Shown here: positions 54,068 to 64,000 of the stretch, one piece after another
How the letters are laid out: each line of letters begins with the position of its first letter
Position numbering within the stretch: position 1 is the stretch's first letter
Made by a program: the position numbers and the translations under genes
Assembly (NCBI RefSeq): GCF_018139145.2
Contig: NC_059474.1
Location: 37,838,344 to 37,902,343 of the forward strand
Source: Gymnogyps californianus
Lineage: Eukaryota; Chordata; Aves; Accipitriformes; Cathartidae
Reading direction: 5' to 3'
DNA length: 64,000 nucleotides
The notes under the pieces: generated by a model
The model's database searches: none
Seen by the model: the letters and a program-made list of their open reading frames with translations, nothing else
Told to the model about the DNA's origin: nothing

Positions 54068-54247
54068 GCTGGGGGAAGGAGGAGGAAGGGGGGGACATTT
54101 GGAGTGATGGTGTTTGTCTTCCCAAGTAACTGTTACACATGACGGAGCCCTGCTTTCCTGGAGATGGCTGAACACCTGCCTGCCGATGGGAAGTGGTGAA
54201 TGAATCCTTGTTTTGCTTTGCTTGTGCGTGCGGCTTTTGCTTTACCT

Positions 54248-54253
54248 ATTAAA
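54248..54253 (+). terminator. LTR poly(A) signal ATTAAA
   Basis: ATTAAA lies about 185 bases after the TATA box, followed by a T-rich region. This is the common variant polyadenylation hexamer and fits the R region of the LTR. Confidence 0.75.
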
Positions 54254-54379
54254 CTGTCTTTATCTCAACCCATGAGTTTTCTCACTTTTAGTCTTCTGAT
54301 TCTCTCCCCCATCCCACTGTGGGGGAGTGAGTGAGCAGCTGTGTGGTGCTTAGTTGCCAGCTGGGTTTAAACCACGACA

Positions 54380-54384
54380 CTAAC
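54380..54384 (+). repeat. Right target-site duplication of the solo LTR
   Basis: CTAAC, an exact copy of 53782-53786. Its last two bases also start the CA microsatellite. Confidence 0.9.
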
Positions 54385-54405
54385 ACACACACACACACAC
54401 ACACA
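54383..54405 (+). repeat. (AC)n microsatellite
   Basis: Eleven and a half uninterrupted AC units directly abut the LTR insertion. The pre-insertion sequence can be read as TATCTAAC followed by the AC array. Confidence 0.95.
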
Positions 54406-57082
54406 GGCTTATTGGAAGTTGTTTTAAGCTCAGTGTATTGTTTTAGAAGGTTAATACTGACTGGGATCAAATTGGAAAGTTATTTGTATTTCCATTTGCT
54501 AAAATAAAGCATCAATAAGAAGCAACTGAAAGATAACAAATTTCTGAATGAAAGGACTGAGGTGTTAAAAATACATAAATTATGTTCAAAATAGCAAGCT
54601 ACTAATTCCTTTCCAATTTATGGAATTGTGCTATATACTTTGCACTATTATTCAGCAGAGGACATTCCGCTGATCAGATACTATGCTGACACACAAACCC
54701 CATTTTAGACTTAAATTTGTATACAAAGAAGCAGAATAAAAAGCACGTAACCAAAATGAAAGAAAACTGTCCTTGCAAAGATATTCTCCTGAACAAATTC
54801 TCGATATCATAGTGATAATGCTACTTATAACGTAGAACACACACATAGCAGATTTATCTTCCACAAGCATCAGAGCACTTGACCAGGACTGGGACTATTC
54901 CTATTCCATAAATGGGAAAACCAGGGTGAAAGGTTATTTTTACAAATTCAGTGGCAGGCATTAAAAGAATCCAAGTTCATAATTATGACACCTTTACTGT
55001 ATTCTATAGATCAAATTTAATCCATTTAAGTACTAATTAACCATCTGATTTGTAATATTAATACTGATTTCAGGGGAAACATGCTTAACTTTACACAAAT
55101 AACTGGTAAACAGTGCTTGCAAGCTGAAATTTAATATTCCTTTCTGTGTACCTCAAAACCAAGAATGTACTAGATGCAAGAAATATAGTATCTTGAAATT
55201 GCACACTCTACTTTTCAAAATATAGAAGACTTATTATATTTATATAATATCACCCATATCTACCTGAAAGGGCTAACATCTGTTACTAGTTTAATGAAAG
55301 TACAGAATAAACTAGGTGCCCAGTACAGCTTAGGGTATGTTTATATCATCATGAAAACAATTTAAAATTGGAAATAACATTTATTTACATCATCATTATT
55401 CTATTCTAGATATTTTTTTTGCCATTCTTTCTTTTAAAGCATCTCAGAATACTTTTGAACAGTTGTTTCACTCCCCTCACCCCCTTTGATACCTGTACAT
55501 TTGGAATTTCATCCCCAGGATTTTTCTATAGTATCCCTATTTAATTAAATAACACATTTTATTTTTATGTCATCTACTTAGCAAAGAAACATGAACTTTG
55601 TTTCCCACCTCACATTAACTAACTACATAGTAGCAACATTTTAGGCTAGAGACTGATTATTCTAATTATCCTAGGGTTTACAGCGCAGACAGATTCTTAA
55701 CTCACGATGAAACCTGTTTTCTTGCAGCAGCACATATTGAAAGCATGGCCATTTTTTAAAAATAAGCCAGATAGAATATTTTTGTGCATTTGCCACAGGC
55801 AAATAGTATTTTCTGCTGAACAATTTGGTCTTACACTATAAATTGTACACACAGTTATAAAGGTGCATGTTTCACTCACAGATCAATTCAGTAAACAGAA
55901 GCAAGAAATTTCCTGAAAGGGAAGGATTTTGTGTTAAGATCTTCCACATCATCATTTTTTTTCACTTACTTGGTCAGGAAGGACAACTGGACACATACAG
56001 CATGTGGTATAATTCAGTGCTCTCCTCCTTTTGAAGGGTACAGGGTTGTCAGACCACGTGGAAGAGCAATAATGGAATTGTAACCGACAAGCACTTTGTC
56101 TTTGGGAGACCACTCAGAAAATATTAACTACCCAGCAATGGCTAAGAGGCCTTTGTTGTTTCAGTAAAAATGAAAGTATTTTTGCTATCTGAGGACTTCA
56201 CTCAAACTCTGACCTTATGTTCTGAAAGTCAGAACAACCTGTGTGACTCAGTACCTTTGGTCAGGTTCACGATAAGGTCTCCACAATGGATCACTGTAAG
56301 GATGTAAAACACCTTCTAGTCAAACACTAAAGTGTTTGTAAAGACTGTGCTGTTTATTCTGCTGTACCATCAATTTAAACCTTATTAACCTCCAATTAAC
56401 AGCTGAAAATGACTACATATATATATATACATGAACATGCTACGTGGCTCGTGCAATCAGCTAAAGAGAAGTCAGTGAATAAAACAAATCATTGCAGCAT
56501 GCACTCTGGTTACATTTTTAAACCTTTTAGTATTCATTTTCATGAAAAAAATGAAAAAAGGCTTTTACAGAATACATATTAAGGACTGTATCTCAACAAA
56601 AAAAAAAGTCCACACAGCAGTCTGCTTTATTCCACATGACTGACTCACCTTAGGTACAAGACTGCAGTCGAGATCCCAGCCAATTCAGATATACAACTTT
56701 CCAATATGGGAAAAAAAAAGTAGTGAACAACAGAGTTTAAGAAACGGAAACTGATAAAAAGCTTCTAAAGCTAGATACTCCATAGCCTAAGCTGCAAGCC
56801 CAACTTAGTTACGTGTAACCATTAGCACTGCAAAACTCTGTGTATAGAAAAACTCAAAGCAACAGTGTCTAATGTATAGCAGTGCTAAACCCAGCAAAAT
56901 TAAATGTTTTTGACATAAAATACTGAGATGGTGTCAGAGCTTTTTATAGAAGAAAAAATACTATGAAATATGGTAGTATGTTTTATATAAAGGAATTATA
57001 CAGATAATGAAAATAAGGTAGTTTGTTCCAAAACGACCTTGAAGGAATATCATAAAGGTGCCTCTTTGGCCCAGAAAAATAT
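54406..57082. other. AT-rich unique sequence, no gene seen
   Basis: No gene, transposon or long repeat recognised. Confidence 0.45.
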
Positions 57083-57170
57083 ACCAGCACACACACACAC
57101 AACCTCACCCCACCCCAAAAAATAACCAACCAAACAAAAACAACCAAACACTAAACAACCTATCACAAAG
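57083..57170 (+). repeat. CA / CCAAA low-complexity tract
   Basis: A short (CA)n run followed by CCCCA, CCAAC and CAAACA-type sequence lacking G. A plus-strand open frame across it is only a by-product of this composition. Confidence 0.8.
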
Positions 57171-57783
57171 GATTTTAGGCTCTTTAAAAAGCTCTCTAAA
57201 AAAAAATTTGTCTAGCAAAGGTAAACAGCTAATCATTATACCTGTATCACTCAATACTCCCTATTCCAAACCAAGGAGCACACATTATTTTTCATTCATT
57301 TAATACTTTATCTGGTCACTTCTTGCTTCCTTCCATCTGCTCCTGCACAAGCCTTGTTTAATATCTGAGCTCTGATGTCACAGCACAGGTGAGATTCTAA
57401 AGGACCAAAGGCTAAAGCAGGAGATATCAAGTACATTCCTACTACAAATTGTTAAAATCTTTTTAATTGTAAATGTTTTATATCCAATGTGTACTTTCAC
57501 TACAACTGAAAAAAGCTTTCAACTTACTGTAAAAAGACCCAGACTTGTGCAGCAGAGATAGAAACCCAGCCATTTTTTGCTATGAGTCATGTATTAGATT
57601 CAGTTTCTAATTCTAAGAGAGATCATTACTGCTCCTAATCTTAATCCATGCAAAGAAAGTCACAGAAAATAACCCAATGGTTTCCACAGAAAGTTGAACA
57701 ACTTGCACTTGTTCAAAAGCTACCCAATTTTGATTTTTAAAAGTCTACCTCTTGAAGGCAGTTTTCCACTCTCTTGCAATACT

Positions 57784-57804
57784 ATATCAATGTTTCATTG
57801 ATAT
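57784..57804. repeat. Perfect inverted repeat, 9-bp arms
   Basis: ATATCAATG, spacer TTT, CATTGATAT. A small AT-rich hairpin. Confidence 0.8.
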
Positions 57805-58366
57805 TTAAAATTTGCCATCTATTATCAGTGTGATTTTTTTTTTCCCCAAGGTCAGCTTCACACATTATGCCTTGAAGTATCAGATATATCTCTAATGGAA
57901 GCTTTCTTTTATTTATTCTTGAAGAACCAGTTTCAACTCAAGTTTCGACTTGGAAGCCATGACTTCCGGCTTCACCCATTCCTCAGTAATTGCTACGCAG
58001 CATCAACACCAGCCAAGAAAAACAGTAACAACCCAAGCCTTCTTGAGCTTGGCTACTTCTAGGATCTCTGCGTCAGCAAGTTCCATATGTTTTCTTCATC
58101 TCAAAATACCTATTGTCAGGATAATCCAAGCTCAATTTTCTTCCACTGTTGCATTGTTGACTCTGCTCTTGATACTTAGGAACTGAAAAGGTGCCAGTCT
58201 GCATCTCCAGGACAAGACCATTAAACCATCCTGTCTTATTCAAAACACATCACAAATCTCCTCCATATGCAAGCTGAAGAAAATGTCAAAACTGACAGTA
58301 TGACTCAAAGATCAAAAAAAGAAGGGGTGGGGGAGGAAGTTTACATACCTTATTAATACATATTAA

Positions 58367-58376
58367 CCCCCCCCCC
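58367..58376 (+). repeat. C10 homopolymer
   Basis: Ten consecutive C after an AT-rich stretch. Confidence 0.9.
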
Positions 58377-61300
58377 TTGTTATTGCAGTTTTTTGTGTAG
58401 CACAAAGGAAGAATCAAGTATTGTTATGCAGTCTGCTGAGAAATTTTTGTACCACCAGAACTGCAACATGCTATAATAAATTTAATTAAAAGACAATTTT
58501 TGACAGATAAGTCAATGCAGATGCCTTCTGCATATTATTAATTTAAACCCAATACTCTTATCACAAAACCTACCTTTTAACAAGAAAACCTACTATGAAA
58601 ATGTCATTTGTTTTGTAGGCTGAAACACAACTGCTTAAAATGTTTAAAGTTGCATATTTCATTTGTGTGCATTTCAGCCTTTTAAAATAGATCATTTTTA
58701 TACTGCGGTCACAACTGGCTGTTGTCAGCTTTGTATATAAGCTTTCTGCTTAGAATGTATTTACATCCTTTGAAGTGGTTAAATCAAGGATCATGCCTTA
58801 CCATATTCACACTTAAAATTCTTTCACAATTCCCAATAATAATGCTAACCTCTAAAAAAAAAACAAACACCACCAAAACCCCAGAAAATAGAATACCCCA
58901 TTTAATACCCCATTCTTCCTTTATTTATTTTGCATTATTTATAAAAACCCAAAAATCAAACTGTGCAGTCATCTTTCAAATTTTAAATGCCAGATAATGA
59001 AGCAACAATAAACAAAAGTAATTAGTGTCTGAACCTTATGATATTTCTGTTAAATCCCAATTATATAGAAAGCAAATCTGATTTCTGTTAAATTATTCTT
59101 TCAGCTAATCTCAAACCACAAAACACTTACTCAAACACATTTATTTATTAAGTCACAACTGTCTTTCTCTTGAGGTTCTGACTGAAGAGTTTTCATTGAC
59201 TAATTTAGCAGCACTTCTCTCCCCAAAATCAAGCTAAGGAAATCTAGGAATCCGTGCCAGATTAGCAAAAAAAAAAATCTTCCCCCTCTCCCCAAACACC
59301 TACAACCCATTTATTACTAGCATTTCCCTCCTTCTTTTCATCCTTTTTTTTCACCTTTAGTCACAATGGTTTATCTTTTTCTCTCTGATCAATACAGTTA
59401 TAATGACCAAACTTTTGTCCAAGCCCATTCCCTCAGGCTATCTTCACAAACTCAACCTTTCCTCGCCCACTCTATAGCAATTATTTCCAACTACTTAAGC
59501 TCAGAAATTCTTACTTTTAATTAAAATATGCATTAGTGAAATACACTGAAAAAACAATCACACCTCTTTAAATTTCATTTTGAAACCAGGATTGTGATGT
59601 GTTTCATCAACAACAAATTTCCAAAAGTATTAAAACTTTTGACCTTTTTTTTTTAAACGAGTTATTCTCTAAGCTTTCTGAAATGGCACTGAACATGTTC
59701 TCAGCACTCACCTTCTGTTGACACACTGTCACCTACTTGTATTTGGTTTTTTTGCAGCGAAGGTTTGCATACTAAGATGTGTCAAATAAGCCTTCAACCA
59801 GTGTAGACAGGGAAGAAAAAGGTAGCAGAAATGACAGGAGGAGGAAAGTGCCTCTGTATTATGTAAAACACTGCAGGTCATATACTAATTCTCATGACAG
59901 ATGGTGACCTCGTGATTGGCAGGTGGTAGTGAAAAGGGGACCTCAGCATTTACAGAAGTTAATGGAAAGCTCCATGGACCATTTGTGCTGGAGATGCTGG
60001 CCAAAGCTGGTGTAAAGCCATTACCATCATGCACTGGAAATCTTCCACCACAGTCCATGCCGATTGCTCTAGACAACTCTCTTCAGGAGCCACTGGCAAA
60101 GGGGAATTATTTGGACATGCTGGGCCCCTGACTACTCAAAAGTACTGTGATACCAACAGACATTAATGTGTGGGCTAAGAGGTATACTTTGAAAGGCAAA
60201 GCATCCCTCCTGCCTTGGACACGAGAGGTGCATCACCATCAAATCTTGACCTCCATGATAAGTTCAGTACTTGCTCTTAAATGGATCACTGCTTGCTCCC
60301 AGTTTGCTAAGTACAATGAAAAAAGATCCCAGAGGTTTATTTTGTCATGCAGACATTTTTGGTGTTGACAGGACAACATTTTAGACAAGAAATAGTTCCT
60401 TCTTGAAAGGCTCTCTCTTTTGGTAACATTAAAATCAAGCAAAGAACACAGTAATTTCTTCAGTATTTCTCTTTCAGATAAACCATGGTGTGGTAAAACA
60501 AGGAAAAAAACTAAGAGAATACTATCAGGGATCCCAATATCGTCTATGTTTTCCACTCTACACCTTGGTGAACCAGGTAAATTAGTGAGCTACGTGATGT
60601 CCTGTCATAACAACAATTCCACCAACAGATTATGAAACTTCCACCTAATAAATATTTCTGTTGCACAATATACACTGAATTTTTATTCCAATCCACAATT
60701 TCTTATTTTTATCTGTTATTTCCTTGTCACTGTTACCCAACCTTTTAAGTATAGCTTTTAATATTTACAAACTTCACACTTCTGTATTTATAAACACTTA
60801 GTCCCTATTTATATCTCTTTTCATCATCTATGTTAAGACTTGTAGGGTTTTTTTCTTCGCCTAACCATTTACTGTAATAGAGGACTAAGACCCAATCTGG
60901 CACCAATTTCATACAATTATATTCCCCACATCAGACCTGATCAGCTGTTAAATCTAATCATTTATATGCTCTTTTTAAAAGCTTTTACTATAACTTCACT
61001 GCTTATGTATTTCAGAATTTTACAATACAGTGTAGATAACTAATTTGTAGAGTAAATAGTGTTCTTATGCTGTTCCTAATGAATTTTTGCTTCATTCATA
61101 TGTGCAGGGCACAAAGAAAATCTTGAAATTCCAAAGAAAACATAGCAAAAGTTTCTGATTTTTAGGGGAAAAAACCTTCAAAGGTGACAAAGGTAATTCA
61201 GGATCAAAAGAGAGCAACAGAAAATTGAGATTTTTGCATGTGTATTATTGAAATATCTATAAATTTTAAGTCAGATAACATTCATCAACAAGGTAATTTA

Positions 61301-63834
61301 GAAATGGTAGCAAAACGCAATCACTATCATTTTGAGGTCATTGAAGGACTATGAACAATAGCATGGTACACTAAGAGCAAGAATAATGTCATATCAACAG
61401 TTTATTAATACAGCACTCCAGTCTAAAGAAATATAGCCATAAAGATGTGAATTACATACAGAACAAAGTACAGGAAACAACTATTTGCTCATTAGGGAAA
61501 TCAAGCAGTGCCATATTGTATAAGTACCAACAACATTGTATCTAAGTCCTGGAATCAATTGATGACGCAAACACTGTGTTTTCATGTAAAAACAAAGTAG
61601 CAGAGACAGAAATATTGCAAAAATAATGCCTAATACATTCATACTCAGTTGTATCATTCAAAGCAACTTGTGACAAGAAAGTCTATCACTAAGTAACAGG
61701 TGTTCTAAAATTTGGCTCTTTTACCTGATCATTTTTATTTTCATGAAAGTCTGTACTTTGCTTACTCACTGCTCAAGTGCTAACCAGGCAGGAGAACTTG
61801 GATATCACCTCTAATCAAAACAATCACTAATAATACCATCTGTTTGCAAATTCAGCAGCGTGAACATTTTGAACACACACTCACTCCAAGCAGGGCTCGC
61901 TATTTTCTGCAGTTGTTCCTTACACTCCTAACTGAACCGAGTCCCTGTGACCCACTTTCAACAATATTGAGAAGGACTCTAATAGAAAACAATGCCAAGG
62001 TACAAAAGATGACAATCAGGATTATCAGAAAAGACCAAAACAAGAAAAAAAACAAAACAAAAAAACCAACCTGAAGTTTGATATGCTTGCAACAAAGGAT
62101 AACAAGAAATTTGGTTTTTTTGAGATATCAGTAATTCAGAACTGCATTTAGAACATGAGACTTTTATTAAGGTGTTTCATTTAGTAGAAACAACGCTTTC
62201 GGAGTGAGAAGTTGGTATAACAGAACGACATTGATGCAATCCAGGTAAATCTGTTCTATGTATTATGGAAAGTATTTTTGTTACTAGCAGTGTACTGTCA
62301 TGCCACTTATACACAATGAAATTTTCACCCTGATATTAGATCTATACTCACAATCTTTAGGAGCACATTTTTACATGCTATTCTTTCTTCAGTTCTTTTA
62401 TACAAGGATCAGCAAAGATCTCTAAAAATCCCTTTGTGAATCAGAAATCCAAAATGCCTTTGCAATATTCTTCAGTTTTCATTGTGAAAAGGTGCGACAT
62501 TTTAAGTTAAATTCAATAAAAAAACAGGACCATGCACTACTGACCTGCTAAGGTTTTGGTTCAACTTGGCTGTACATTGCAAGTGGGTTTGACTGAGCAA
62601 GCATTATGTAAATGGATGGACTTAAATAAAAGGCAGTTCTCGCGTATTAATCCAAGGCCTGGGGTGCTTTCAGAGTAGGCTGGAGACAATCCCAGACACC
62701 TGGCTTTTGAAAGACCACCGAGGGAATATGCAAGGGGAGAGGGGGAGGGAAGGTCAGTAAAAGCAGCCCGAAATGAAATTTAACTACATTCAAGCCTGTC
62801 TTAAAGCGTCTGGGTCAGCAGCCTTGGAAAAGTTTCTTTTTAGTTATCAGATGCTGAAAGAAATATGCTTTTCTATCTTAAGGACACAAAATGCTTTCCA
62901 AAGCAATGCGTACTACATACTTCAGGATTCAGCAAGAAGTACTACCTGGAAACAAGAGATGTTTTTAACTATAGGTTCAGAATGCATTTTTGCCTTGGCA
63001 GCTTCAGTATTTACAGTCTCTACCTTGGCGTGGTTAAGCCTCTCTGGAAAAGAGTCAAAAGCAACTGTGCCATTCAAATTGTGGAAATGCAAATCTGAAG
63101 AGTACAAACTTGGCTATCAATTGGAAAAGCTACTGCTATATGATCATGAACAACCAAGGGTTTAAGCTAGACTGGACAGATGATGAAATATGAAAATAAT
63201 CAGGTATCCAATACTCTGTTTCAACTGTCCCTTCTGTGTTCCCGCACTAGAGCCTAAAGTAGGTTCTCCATAAATTGCCTTAAAAAAAATGAGACAAAAT
63301 TGATTTTCTCTTGGATTCTTTCTCCTCTTATGGCTATTTGTTCTCTTTGTAATTTTTTTTTTAGGTGTTTTTCTTGAAACTCCTGAATTAAGTAGGAGCA
63401 GACAGAACATTTTCTATTTCTTCTTTCCATGATTTCCCTTTCATCAAACTTATTATATAGTCCCCTTACCTATATGCTTCTCTATGTTACTTCCCTTCTG
63501 TGGAATTGATTTTCAGTTATTTATCCCTTTTTGATAAATTCCTGACTCCTTCCTCCCAATCATTTTGCTGTTGTCTTCTCACTTAGCCCCCTACACCTCC
63601 TACATATTCTTCATCTGATGTGGACATTTGGTTGCCTGTTTGGTTCTCCCCTCTAGCAGCTCTGGGGAAGCGGCCAGTAGACATGTGCGTTAGCTCCTGA
63701 CCAACAAGCCAACCAGCACCCTAGCAGCTCTGCAACAACCACAGCATCTGCTGCCTCCCAAATAGCTGACCCAAAGCCAACAACTTCAAAACCAAAGAAA
63801 GGACAAGTGAGAAGCTACTGTGGGGAGAGGATGT

Positions 63835-63847
63835 TGACGTCAATAAA
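63835..63847 (+). promoter_or_regulatory. Isolated CRE followed by AATAAA
   Basis: TTGACGTCAA (63834-63843) contains the perfect CRE palindrome. It overlaps an AATAAA hexamer (63842-63847). No TATA box or gene is recognisable beside it, so function is unproven. Confidence 0.35.
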
Positions 63848-64000
63848 ACAAAACTTTTGGAAGCCTATCAGAACTATTTGATGCATTTGCCGTCGGCTAT
63901 TAGCTTGTTATGGGAAAAGGGTGCCACCTGGTGCCCAATCCATCTTTCTTTAGCTAGTCACTTAACCTGCTCTTTTGGCTTTTCTGTCCTTTGTTCTCCA

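Larger units (their letters stand above)
53787..54379 (+). mobile_element. Solo LTR of an avian endogenous retrovirus
   Basis: A complete 593-bp LTR starts TGTGCTGGTTTTGGCTGGGA and ends AAACCACGACA, with the usual TG...CA termini. It is flanked by the exact 5-bp duplication CTAAC. I recognise it as a very common neoavian ERV LTR; the class is probably ERVL-like from the duplication size, but this is not settled by eye. U3 contains a perfect CRE and a TATA box, and an ATTAAA signal marks the R region. Unique sequence follows directly, with no primer-binding site, gag, pol or env. It is therefore a solo LTR left by recombination between two LTRs. The intact termini and perfect duplication suggest a fairly recent insertion. 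Confidence 0.95.
57171..64000. other. Unique sequence, no gene identified
   Basis: AT-rich with some GC-richer patches. 59916-60131 is open on both strands for 60-70 codons. 62640-62760 is G-rich. 63590-63950 contains a perfect CRE (63835-63842). The longest open frame here is 62773-63165 (130 codons, plus strand), with no recognisable domain and no splice or promoter context. I cannot assign a gene to any of these. Confidence 0.4.

Noticed and set aside
53843..54142. Open frames of 66-99 codons inside the LTR
   Set aside because: They lie in LTR regulatory sequence that is not protein-coding in this kind of element.
62773..63165. 130-codon plus-strand open frame as a gene
   Set aside because: No recognisable domain, promoter or splice context. 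It is within the length expected by chance in a window of this size.
63926..63946. TGGTGCCCAATCC as a retroviral primer-binding site
   Set aside because: Only about ten bases resemble a lysine-tRNA site, and no LTR end or gag start is recognisable beside it.

Overview
The window looks like non-coding DNA from a bird nuclear genome. Two things show this directly. It carries three pieces of CR1, the dominant avian LINE, one of them ending in the CR1-type 8-base tail repeat. It also carries a complete solitary LTR of an avian endogenous retrovirus, of a kind I recognise as abundant in Neoaves. The sequence is AT-rich, with many poly(A), poly(C), CA and CAAA-type low-complexity tracts and frequent stop codons in all frames. 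There is no operon-like packing, no ribosome-binding-site pattern, and no long intact gene on either strand.

Layout. 1-4.8 kb is AT-rich unique sequence with a few exon-like open stretches on the minus strand. 4.8-5.1 kb is a minus-strand CR1 3' end that still encodes the last part of the CR1 ORF2 protein. 5.1-33 kb is mostly unique intron-like or intergenic sequence. It contains a G-quadruplex motif (6.34 kb), a GC-richer and unusually open stretch at 10.0-10.9 kb that may be a decayed gene copy, a purine-rich stretch near 15 kb, and a three-unit 33-base minisatellite (30.65 kb). A plus-strand CR1 3' fragment lies at 33.3 kb and another at 50.6 kb. The best-preserved feature is the 593-bp solo LTR at 53.79-54.38 kb. 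It has a 5-bp target-site duplication, a perfect CRE, a TATA box and an ATTAAA poly(A) signal, and it sits at the edge of a (CA)n microsatellite. 54.4-64 kb is again mostly featureless.

No protein-coding gene could be identified with confidence. Several 60-95 bp minus-strand segments have good splice signals and an open frame. They could be exons of a large minus-strand gene, but similar chance configurations appear on the plus strand and I recognised no protein family. They are listed only as low-confidence candidates. I found no convincing RNA gene, CRISPR array or new multi-gene system.
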